Shown here piece after piece: positions 54,852 through 64,000 of a DNA stretch of 64,000 bases (within the stretch, counting starts at the first letter, position 1; each line of letters begins with the position of its first letter). The stretch is from Fallopia convolvulus. Lineage: Eukaryota; Streptophyta; Magnoliopsida; Caryophyllales; Polygonaceae. Both the position numbers and the translations under genes were made by a program. The notes beneath the pieces were generated by a model, which saw only the letters and a list, made by a program, of their open reading frames with translations, was not told the DNA's origin and did no database searches. The DNA is taken from contig OZ024721.1 in assembly GCA_964016875.1 (NCBI GenBank), positions 1,865,001-1,929,000 of the forward strand, written 5' to 3'.

Positions 54852-55768
54852 TGTTGAGACAAGTATTAAGAACTGTCAAGTTTCGAATATTAGATCAACG
54901 TTACATCTAATTGTTTTGATGATAACAAACCTCATTAGGAACTAATGTTGATATAAGCATTCTGGGGAAATATAAGTTTACATGAACCAATGAAGGAAAT
55001 GAAGAAGTAAAGTTGTGGAACCGTTCCTAGCAAACATGTCCTACATATCAAGAGAAGAAGGGCAAAGAAGTCCTTTGCAGAATTGTCTTGCACATCACAT
55101 GAAGAAGGGCATAAATGTCCATGAGTGAGGATAGTGCATAGGGACACACATGTCATTACGATTCATTCCTTGCTCCCCATGTAGAAAAGGATAGAGTTGT
55201 AATTTAGTCCTTTGAAAGGACAAATACCAAGTAGAGATGCACTAGGGTTTTGGTGTGCTTGAGCTAATAGAAAAATCAAATCTCAGATTGAGAGCCCCAA
55301 GGACATGAAGAAGGTTTCCAAATAAGAAGAAGAAAGACGTCGGTGAAGAGTGTACGATCTCGACGATGACGAGTGGCGATTCCAAAGCTAAAGGGAATTG
55401 CGACAGAGCTCACATGGAAAGGTTTGGTCTAAGTTGTTTTGATTGATTTGTTTGCTTAGGAACTAGGTCGATGGGCTCATTAGTGTTGCTTAGAAGTTTG
55501 GTAACTTCTAGGAATATAGAAGTTCATGTCTTGCCATTTGTAACCTAGGAACAATCAATAAAACAAGAAAGTCATTCAAAATCCTCCAAGGGAGATAGAG
55601 GTTTACACATTCAACTAGTTGGTTGAAGTGGAGTTCTTCTATAAGGAATCGTGTCCATGTGCTTTCCATCCATATTTACTTACCTACTTGTTTGTCTGAT
55701 TATTTCGCTACCCCAGGAACCATCATTAAGACAGTTCCTTGACCCCTTTCCAACACAACTTTCCAACA
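54852..55768 (+). repeat. 3' LTR, 917 bp
   Basis: Starts TGTTGAGAC after the polypurine tract and ends ACTTTCCAACA. AATCAATAAAACAAG near 55552 could be the poly(A) signal. Confidence 0.85.
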
Positions 55769-56731
55769 ATTGTGTAACATTAAATAAACTAGTCTAGATG
55801 GTTAATTATTCAATTCTTTATGCAATCCATCAAGGTTCACTTCTCCATAACCCCATTTTAGTTTTTTTTTTCATTCACATTTATTACTTTCCTCCTTAAT
55901 TTTTTGATATCATTAATCAATAATCATTAATTTATTTGTATTTAAGTGTATTTACCAACTAAACTCGTTGGCTATTTTCGAACTATAAATTTTATTGTAC
56001 AACCGTTTCAATTTATTCTGTGTCCGTCTCTGCTTGGAATAGTATTTTTCATATCCAAACTCTTATGAATAATACACCTTCCTCGCATGATATTTGGGAC
56101 AATCATCTAACTAATAGAATAGCCAGAGGGATGTTGTTCCTTGTATTTATAAGTCATAAGTCTTTGAGAAATGACTTCATTTTGAGGTCTATGATTCTTA
56201 AAATGAATGACAAGCCCAACTAGTAATTGTTTTCCACACATGTTTGGAAAGTTTTAAGTTATCAATCTCCACTTGATTTGAGTCTTTATTAATTGATTGT
56301 AGTGCTTGGGGGCTGCCTAGAAATTAACTCTTATTGTAAAGCCATCTCTAAGTAAAAGGAGAATTTTTACCATTTCTGAAAAACACATGGACAAATGCGA
56401 TTTTTCCTACAAAATAACAAAATAAAAGTACAAGATATATTATTTAATACAGACTGGACCAAATGATTACATATTGTTAGGCCAAAACCAATTTAAAAGA
56501 AGAACCATAAAAATTCATGTTTTGCAGCCATCAAATTTTGAAATAGTGAATCGGTTTGAATTGTTCTTCGTGGCTGCCAAATGAATGGCTTTCTTGATAG
56601 CAAACGTATAGCTACCACTCTTGTCCTAAAGAAAAAAGTGTCATCTACCACTCTCAATATATGTGTAGATATTTGAAGGTCACATGTTATTTCGATGTAA
56701 ATTTTCTGTCCCATTTTGATGTCTTAAACGC
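55769..56731. other. AT-rich intergenic DNA
   Basis: No supportable gene. Open frames near 56020-56223 and 56493-56714 have no recognisable content. Confidence 0.45.
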
Positions 56732-56733
56732 TA

Positions 56734-56979
56734 CTCCTTCCGTTCAGAAATACATGTCGTCGCTTTTATCCTGATTTCTTTGTTCAATAATATTTGTCAT
56801 TTAACATATTTTACCACACTTTTTTTTCAATATTATCCTCATTAATTAAAAATAATTACATAAATATATAATAGGAGGGGAAATATCTCATCAAGATTAA
56901 GGGTATTTAAGTCAAATCATATAACTTCTTAATTTTTAAGACAAATGCTAAAAGGACATGTATTCTTGAACGGAAGGAG
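56734..56979. mobile_element. Stowaway-type MITE
   Basis: CTCCTTCCGTTCAGAAATAC at the left and the inverse (GTATTCTTGAACGGAAGGAG) at the right, flanked by TA at 56732-56733 and 56980-56981. It is 246 bp. Confidence 0.85.
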
Positions 56980-56981
56980 TA

Positions 56982-58707
56982 TTACATTTTATTACGTTTG
57001 TTTTAGATCTTTTTATTATTTTAATAAATAAATAATCACATTATTTAATAATTTTTATATATTTTCCCACTAATCACAATAAATAAGACACTAATGTTAC
57101 ACTAAAATGAATAGAAGAATTTGACTAGTGTTAATTGATGGGTTCTATTTTTAGTCAATAATTAAGTAGTATTTAATTAGATAAGTATATAATTAAGTTC
57201 AAAGTATATATATATATATATATATAGTTAGGGCATATTCCACTTGCATTCGATATGCACTTTAATGCACGAGTGGGACATATTTTTGGAAACCCTCGAA
57301 GGGTTTCGATCGTGTACGCATAATAAATGTATGATTACTTGATTTGTAAGCAATTATTGTTGAAATTAACGATTTAATATTACAATCCCTTCTGGTATAT
57401 TCATTCTTCAATACCTAGTTATTCTTGAATTGGGAGTGATTAAGGACACAAGAAAAAGAAAACCAAGCACATTCATGGAGACTTTTTGTCAAGTGAGTTG
57501 ACCGTTGTTCATGCAACAAAGATGTCAATTGCGTAAGGCATATATGCATAGAAGATAGCTTTGGATTTGAATTATTTGTGTGTCACATAATCTCCGATCA
57601 TGGTCAAAAATTGCCCGATCTTAACTCAATAAATTTCAAGTTAGGCAATTTTTATTTGAATGAACGATAATTCATTCATTAGTAAGAAAAGATAAATTTA
57701 CACGATATCTAGACAAGTCCAGGTATGACAAAATTATCATCAGTTTGAATAAATATTTTGAGTGATCAATGATATCAAAATTTGAAATTTGCATGATGCC
57801 ATGTAAAAGGAAAACATGTACATACAAGAAAAGTGTTTAGTGAAATAGTAATCTTTTTGAATGACATGATATTCATAGTACAAAAGCACTTGGGCGTTCC
57901 TATATTCTACATGCGATATCAATCATCACAATTTTTTCTTTACCACCATGAAAGTCCCCACCCTCCATCTAGCTCGAATACAATTTCTAACATAATTGAT
58001 GATATAATCTTGCACAATTCATAACTAGGGTCTTTCTATCTAGGTGCAGATAGTCTAAATCTTCACAGACTCGTCGATTTCACTGAGCCTTAATGAAATT
58101 TTCTTTTTTTTTTCCCACTCCATCTAACTCGAATAGAATTCTAACATGATTAATGACATGGTCTTTCTGTCTCGCACAGTTTCTAAGATAATTGAAATTA
58201 GTTATCTTTACAGACATGTCCATTTCACCGAAACTAGATGAAATCTCCTTGTTTTAGTACAATTAAGATAGCAAAATATTCACTTGGAAAATCTGTATGT
58301 AAGAAACTAACCAAAGTATATATGGTACACACAATGTTTTATTTATTTTTATTTACCATGTCAGTACGATCGATTGGCTATCAATTCCTTTATCGACCAT
58401 ATCCAACAACTCTATAAATACATTAATTGATTCAACTTGTTGTATCCATACATGTACTTCTGTTACAAAGGGCTAAAATTGATGGACGTACACTATATAG
58501 TTTCTAGGGTTATGAGCAACTTATTAGCTAGGTAGTACAAAATGTTGAAACATGAATGCATGTGAATTGTGAATGGTACATTTACACAAGCTTTTAGTTT
58601 ATAGAAAGGATAGAGACTTGGACGGACCAAAATGCATTAAGTGGACCCTTAAAATAGTACAATGGTGACATTTTGTGTAAAATAAGGGCCCTTTCTGTTA
58701 TTTTTTT
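56982..58707. other. AT-rich intergenic DNA with a (TA)n run
   Basis: A perfect (TA)n microsatellite lies at about 57204-57226. A degraded tandem pair occurs near 57955-58245 (CATCTA(G/A)CTCGAATA and ACATGATTAATGA-type strings). No gene seen. Confidence 0.5.
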
Positions 58708-58718
58708 AAATTATTTTT

Positions 58719-59344
58719 CTTTTTTGATAGTGTAAGGATTAGGGTTGCCATAAGTACTACTTGGCCCGATCCGGTTCTTCGGAATCTCATCCTTCGGGAT
58801 GCTCTAGGGAGGCCGCTAGCCTGTTAGCAATCACCCTAATCTCTTTTCTTATAAAAAAAATAAGTACTACTTGGGCTCGCCTAGAGTGTCCAATAGGGGA
58901 TGAGAACTGGTTACTAACTAATTCTAATGAGGAATGGGCAAACTGTCGCCCGTGTGGTTCGAAACGGTGACCTCGAGATACTACTACAAAGACTTAACCG
59001 CTGAACCAAATCTCTGAAGGCTAAAATTATTTTTCCATTTTGATACGGTAAGGATTAGGGTTGCCATAAGTACTACTTGGCCCGATCCGGTTCTTCGGAA
59101 CCTCATCCTTCAGCATGCTTTAGGGAGGCCGCTAGCTAGCCTGTTAGCGGTCACCTTAATCTCTGTTCTTATCAAAAAGAAAGTACTATTTGGGCTCGCC
59201 TAGAGTGTCCACTAGGGGGATGTGAACTGGTTACTAACCAATTCTAATGAGGAATGGGCAAACTGTCGCCCGTGTGGTTCGAAACGGTGACCTCGAGATA
59301 CTACTACAAAGACTTAACCGCTGAACCAAACGCCCGAAGGCTTA
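58719..59344 (-). mobile_element. Two tandem SINEs, each carrying a nested SINE piece
   Basis: Two copies (58719-59023 and 59035-59344) are separated and flanked by AAATTATTTTT at 58708-58718, 59024-59034 and 59345-59355. On the minus strand each has TTTGGTTCAGCGGTTAAG (A-box), GAGGTCACCGTTTCGAACC (B-box) and an A-rich tail (TATCAAAAAAGAAAAA in the left copy). Within each, a plus-strand piece of about 95 bp ending in ATAAAAAAAA (58765-58859 in copy 1) is flanked by ATAAGTACTACTTGG on both sides. The nested piece was therefore present before the tandem duplication. Confidence 0.8.
58765..58859 (+). mobile_element. Nested SINE 3' piece in copy 1
   Basis: Flanked by the 15-bp duplication ATAAGTACTACTTGG (58750-58764 and 58860-58874) and ending TTCTTATAAAAAAAA. 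The 3' end (ACCCTAATCTC, then T/A tail) resembles that of the host SINE (ACCCTAATCCTTAC), so the two may be related. The equivalent piece in copy 2 lies near 59081-59180 with a degraded tail. Confidence 0.75.
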
Positions 59345-59355
59345 AAATTATTTTT

Positions 59356-59952
59356 TACTATTGTTTCTTTGACATTGTTTAGGTGTACATGTTTAGAAGT
59401 GTTGGTGTAAAATCCAGGCTTCATGGGTGGTGTGTGAGGGAGTAAGCACAACCAACGTTCAAGGCCGCCATGGGAAAGAAAGTTAGTTATAGTTAAAAAA
59501 GTGTTACATTATTGGGCCAAATATGAGAATAATATATTATGTCCTATAAAAAGAATTAATCTAGAATAGTATAGTAGATTGTATTTATGTGTGTGTGTTC
59601 ATGGAAGTTTCTTATCATGAGGTCATTCTTGACTTTTTTTTAACGATTGTAGGAAAAAATTCTGACGAGATTCGCCATTGATAACAATGTAGTGTGAATG
59701 TGTGATTGCTTGTTTGAAAGTAGGAGAGTAAATCAATCAAGTGAAAAAAAATAAAAAGTTAAATTAATATATTTCACTTTATTGAAGATGATTTTTTTGT
59801 CTAAGTTAATTAATTAAATGATATGATGCAATAATTATACGCGTTAGTCTATGATTTAGGATCATTATTGTTTTGGTTAGAAGAAAATTTTTATGTAGGT
59901 CAAATCATAATAACTCGTGCAAGCTAGCGTATGTGACTAGTTTTCTATTATT
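59356..59952. other. AT-rich intergenic DNA
   Basis: Nothing recognised. Confidence 0.5.
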
Positions 59953-60540
59953 AAAAAATGCTGTTTACCTACGTAATTTGTATTCTTTTTCTTCATTTTT
60001 ATACAGTTTTTCTAATCTATATTCTAAAAATATACATTAAAAATATAAATGAAAGAAAAAAAAAATTAAAAAAAAGGTTAAATTATAGAATTTAAAAAAT
60101 TATTTTTATTTCAGGGTTCTCAATATATATATATATATATATAGGGTCGAGTTCAAGTAAATAGCTTTATATATATATTTAAGATTTTAAGGGCATGGAT
60201 TAGAATTTTTTTTTTGTATTATCTATGGGTTTAACAAAAACTCGATTAGACAAAAAATGTTGTTTACCTACGTCTGTTGAATTATTTTTCTTCATTTTAT
60301 ACAATTTTTATAACCTATATTCTAAAAATATACATTAAAAATATAAACGAAAGACAAAAAATTAAAAAAATGTTAAATTATATAATTTAAAAAATTATTT
60401 TTATTTCGGGGTTCTTAGAATATACTATATTTAAGATTTTAAGGGCATGTATTAGAATTTTTTTTGTATTATCTATGGGATTAACAACTTAGTATATATG
60501 GATTTCAACTCGATTAGACACACATTTAATTTTATAGTTT
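59953..60540. repeat. Tandem duplication, period about 299 bp
   Basis: AAAAAATGCTGTTTACCTACG at 59953 recurs at 60252. Both copies continue with ATTCTAAAAATATACATTAA, AATTATTTTTATTTC(A/G)GGGTTCT, AAGATTTTAAGGGCATG and TTTTGTATTATCTATGGG. Copy 1 has an extra (TA)n run at 60122-60143. Confidence 0.8.
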
Positions 60541-60969
60541 TGGTACGTAACTACGTATACATTGAGATGACATTATTTAATGCTTTTTTGAATAAATTAT
60601 TAACTTTCTCACTTTCACAGTTTCACGCATATATAATTGAAAATTTGAAAAATAGTTAAATAATTGGCATCCTAGATGTTCAGGATTTTGACACCCGGAA
60701 TATCTTGTAAGCATTATTATTTTGATTTCCTTAATCATGTATTCATGTTATAGTATTTGTCAAATAGATGTATAGTACCCTAGTATATGACAAAACTTTA
60801 GATACACCACAATTTTAGTCAATTATTATGACTAACAATTAATTCCTAATTGGGCCGACAATTACGTAAAACACTGTAATATATGATTATGTGGCATATT
60901 ATCATCTATTAATCCAAATTACTAATGTGTGTACTCGTGCAAACGAAACAGTTTATATTCTAAGGGGCA

Positions 60970-61390
60970 TATATAGGTTAAGGTACCTTATTTGATAAAA
61001 ATATACCATGCCTTATTTATTTAGGATTTATAAAGTATTTTTAAAGGATCTTTATTTTTTTAGAATTAAAGTTTTAATAAGAATATTCTTCATTTCAACC
61101 AAAAAAAAAAGTCTTCATTTCAAAAAAATACTCATTAGGTTAAGGTCCCTTATTTGAAAAAAAAATTACCATGTTTTGTTTATCAATTTTAAGAGCCTAA
61201 AATGATAATATATTTTTTAATTGTATTTATTTATATTTAACTATTTTCTCATTAGGTTTTTTTAATTTCTTTTTTAGGATTTTAGTTCCCATAATTAGTA
61301 ATCCAGATAGAAAAACCGTTTATTTATTTAAGATTTATAAAGTATTTTTAAAGAATCTTTACTTTTTTAGAATTTAACCTACGTTTTTAG
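60970..61390. repeat. Degenerate repeats in AT-rich DNA
   Basis: AGGTTAAGGT(A/C)CCTTATTTGA occurs at about 60977 and 61138. GATTTATAAAGTATTTTTAAA(G/A)(G)ATCTTTA occurs near 61026 and 61331. These may be pieces of one dispersed element. No coding sequence. Confidence 0.5.
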
Positions 61391-62029
61391 AACACATGTT
61401 AAAAAATCTTCATACTCATTACTTACATGAATAACACTTTTAATTAACCTTTTTTAAGATTCTCTTAATTATCTCATCTTTATTTTTCATCTCTATTGTC
61501 AACAATATAACCTTAGCAAGGACGGAACCAGCAAATTAAAATTTTTGTATTCCAAATTTACATTGGCAATTTAAATTTACTTTAATTACACTTATTCAAC
61601 ACTAAATTTAACTTGGTATGTTAAGTATACCTTAACTTTCACTAATTAAGTACTATATTTACCTTAATTAGAGGTAGTAATCAAGTAGGGTCATTTGCAA
61701 TTTACTTCACACTGTATTATTTCGGGGTCAAGTCACTTTCGTGTGGGGTAAAAATTGTAACATGTCATTTCGTGTCCATGATTTTTTTTTATTATGTCAA
61801 AAAGAAACCCTAAGTAAGACAATATATAACAAAACAAAAACTTAATAATGGTTAATCCATAATTTATAGTACGGTTACAAATCACAATTTTTTCTAAGTA
61901 AACTTATGTTTGATCTGCCTCCAATTGACAAAACTGCTGATTAAGTAACCTTCAACTTATCATATAGTTGAAAATACAATTTTATGTTACATTAGATTTC
62001 TGTAGAGTTTTCAAAAGCTGACCTCACCC
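61391..62029. other. AT-rich intergenic DNA
   Basis: Nothing recognised apart from GCAAGGACGGAACCAGC near 61516, which resembles a degraded hAT terminus. Confidence 0.4.
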
Positions 62030-62455
62030 GAATCGCCAAAAATTTTAGGGTCAAGACCCAAAAATTTGAACCCGAAATCTGAAATAAACCGAACCTGAAA
62101 GACCCAAAACTCGTTGGATTGAAACTCGAAAATCCCTTGGGGTAATCCGATTTGTTATATTTTCATAATATATATAATTTATTTTAAAAATTATAACATA
62201 TTTTATTATTAAATAAAATAAAAATAATAGATTATTATTAAACATTATTATTTAAATAAAATAATATTTTAATAATTGTAAAAAATCGATTTTCTTGACC
62301 TGTTGGGTCGACCCGACCTACTTGAAAATCCGCAACGATCCGAACCGATTTAACCTGTGACTAGTTACGATCCGTACTCGAATCAATCCGAACTCGAAAT
62401 AACTCGACCCGAACCCGATCCGACCGACCTGATTAACAGGTCTAGACCTCGAACA
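62030..62455. mobile_element. Probable non-autonomous hAT remnant
   Basis: The two ends are rich in CCGA(A)CC, GACCCG and AACCCGA strings, with an AT-rich centre (62145-62285) of inverted-like A/T runs. The right end reads CTGATTAACAGGTCTAGACC. This layout recurs in non-autonomous plant hAT elements and at 1818-2018 and 33533-33855 here. I find no clear target duplication. Confidence 0.4.
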
Positions 62456-64000
62456 TTAGGTTGCAACTGCTACAATGTTGCATAATTCATAATGTTTTTT
62501 GTTCACATGTATTTTAATGTATATATTGATAACAACAATGCACCAAATTTGGGTATTTTTTTCTTATATTTAATTAGTAAAGGTATTAAACTACAATTTA
62601 ACAACCCTAATATCCATTAGATTTGTTTTATAAGTTTTACCTAATAAGCTATATAGCTAGCCTTTATAAACATATAATTTTTTTCTTTTTTATAATTGTT
62701 AATTATTTTTAGTGAGGTCTCCCTCACCACTAGTGACTAATGATCCAAATTATGTAGTCCCTACTTATGCAAAAGGTGAAGGTGAAATAGGATTGATGCT
62801 TATTTTTTGGTTTAATGATGCCTTTTGAGAATTTTAGTACCATAACACTTTTAAGTTTTAACTTATATTTGCATGTACATGATTTAAACATTTAAAAAAA
62901 ACAGGAGATTTCTAGGCTTTTTTTAAAAAATCTTTTAACTATACATCATACTAAGATTTAACAAGCTGGAAAGATATGGTCCCCTGATTTGTGTGCACAT
63001 GCTATGCTTAATCCCCACTTGTTATGTTTAAATACCCGCATTAAAATTTTAATACTATATAATAAGCAAAAGCCTACAAATATATAATTGTCTTTTTACC
63101 CCTCTAATTTTTCATTCTAATTAATTACATTTTTTGTTAATTTTGTGGCTAATTAAAGTCTCAGTTGATTCAACACAACAAGTTAACTGAGGGTAATTAT
63201 ATATCATTTCCACTATCATGTTGCATTTCTTATTCTAGTTTGCAATTTTTTAACAAAAAATTGAGATGACGTCTTTTCTCATGCACTTACCTTAGGATTC
63301 TCATTTTGCATGCAGATTTTTTGTGTGCAAAATCAATTTAAATGTAATTTTTTTAATTAAGAGGAGGAGGTAATTAAAGCCAGTTTTTAATGATTTATTA
63401 AATTATCTCTCTAGGAAAAATATCAAAATAATAATTTAAATATTGGAGAGACCAAGCTCCTATTCTTTCGGATCCCCTTAATAAAAATTAATAAACCCTA
63501 AAAAATGAAGTTAAATCTAATTTATTAATTTATATTTCAATGGTGTAGATCTCATCAATTTTACTCATAGAGTTAAATTACAATTCTACTGGAGTCCATT
63601 TCCCAATTTTTACAGCTTGATTGTTGATAAAGGAAAATTCAAATTTGTGACCCAAGATTCCTATCGTCGTCAAATTAATGAGTAATTTATTGAGTCGGAT
63701 ATTTGCTACCACACTTATATACTTATACATTTTTTTTTCATTACTCCAAAAATGGTTTGAATGAGACTAGTGAGTCGTGTGATTTATGATCTAATATTTT
63801 AATAAATGAATTGGACCAAATATTGGAAGTTCTTACAAGCTAGCTGCATTAATCTCACTGTTTGAATAGTTAAAATGCTGACCAATAATTTTTTGAAGTA
63901 TTTGTAGCCTATCTAGATCGTTTACTTAATAACATGAAGTATGTATGCTACTACTAATGCTAGTGATTTTAAGTAGTTGAACTAATTCTCCTTAAGTAGA
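62456..64000. other. AT-rich intergenic DNA
   Basis: No gene, RNA gene or defined element recognised. Confidence 0.5.

Larger units (their letters stand above)
49555..55768 (+). mobile_element. Sirevirus-like element lacking pol entirely
   Basis: 5' LTR (cut off at its left end) at about 49555-50310, PBS at 50313, gag remnants, third ORF, polypurine tract and a complete 917-bp 3' LTR (54852-55768). Protease, integrase, RT and RNase H are all absent: the gag C-terminal piece ends at 51721 and non-coding DNA then leads to the third ORF. The LTRs are visibly more divergent than those of the element at 33.9-44.6 kb, so this one is older. It would need proteins from another element to move. Confidence 0.85.

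Noticed and set aside
56020..56223. A small plus-strand gene of 67 codons
   Set aside because: No recognisable content, no promoter or splice signals, and the same length is expected by chance in this composition.

Overview
This window looks like plant nuclear DNA, most likely from a eudicot. The evidence is an R2R3-MYB gene with spliced introns, AT-rich intergenic DNA, and many plant-type transposable elements: Ty1/copia and Ty3/gypsy LTR elements, TRIMs, Stowaway MITEs, tRNA-derived SINEs, RTE-like and other LINE remnants, hAT and Mutator-like elements. I cannot name the species. The only gene I would defend as intact and host-encoded is the MYB gene at 20736-22521 (+). Its three exons encode a 253-residue protein of the TT2/C1 type (subgroup 5), the class that activates late flavonoid genes for proanthocyanidins or anthocyanins.

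Layout, left to right. 1-2.1 kb: a 67-bp AT-rich tandem array, a GC-rich island with an exon-like reading frame, two hairpins and a hAT-like remnant. 4.98-7.04 kb: a Stowaway MITE, a tandem duplication and a solo LTR. 7.7-9.7 kb: a broken hAT transposase (-). 10.6-12.0 kb: the 3' part of a gypsy-type element (gag piece, polypurine tract, LTR). 12.08-12.62 kb: a TRIM-like element. 12.72-15.23 kb: a 2.5-kb Mutator-like element with a perfect 9-bp target duplication, holding a degenerate minisatellite and a tRNA-like sequence. 15.6-20 kb: SINEs, a Stowaway and a LINE 3' end. 20.7-22.5 kb: the MYB gene. 22.9-24.9 kb: small elements. 25-31 kb: decayed copia elements. 31.7-32.2 kb: a Cassandra TRIM with 5S-rRNA-derived LTRs (-). 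33.86-44.56 kb: a nearly complete 10.7-kb Sirevirus-type copia element (-) with 976-bp LTRs, a 5-bp target duplication, PBS, PPT, a gag-pol frame carrying seven nonsense codons, and a third open reading frame downstream of pol. 46.0-47.04 kb: an RTE-like LINE end with a hAT element nested in it. 47.2-47.7 kb: a long-arm Mutator-like foldback MITE. 48.4-49.55 kb: LTR debris. 49.55-55.77 kb: a second Sirevirus-like element (+) that has lost pol completely but keeps a gag piece and a divergent copy of the third ORF. 56.7-64 kb: a Stowaway, a SINE-within-SINE composite in tandem, a 300-bp tandem duplication and AT-rich DNA.

How the parts relate: the MYB gene stands alone in a transposon-dense interval. 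The transposons record successive nested insertions rather than a pathway. The points most worth following up are the third ORF shared by two divergent Sirevirus-type elements, the duplicated splice donor in MYB intron 1, the 2.5-kb Mutator-like element, the 5S-derived Cassandra LTRs, and the ordered nested insertions at 46-47 kb and 58.7-59.3 kb. I found no clear sign of a wholly new biological system. All boundaries and similarity calls come from reading the sequence by eye, without alignment or database search.
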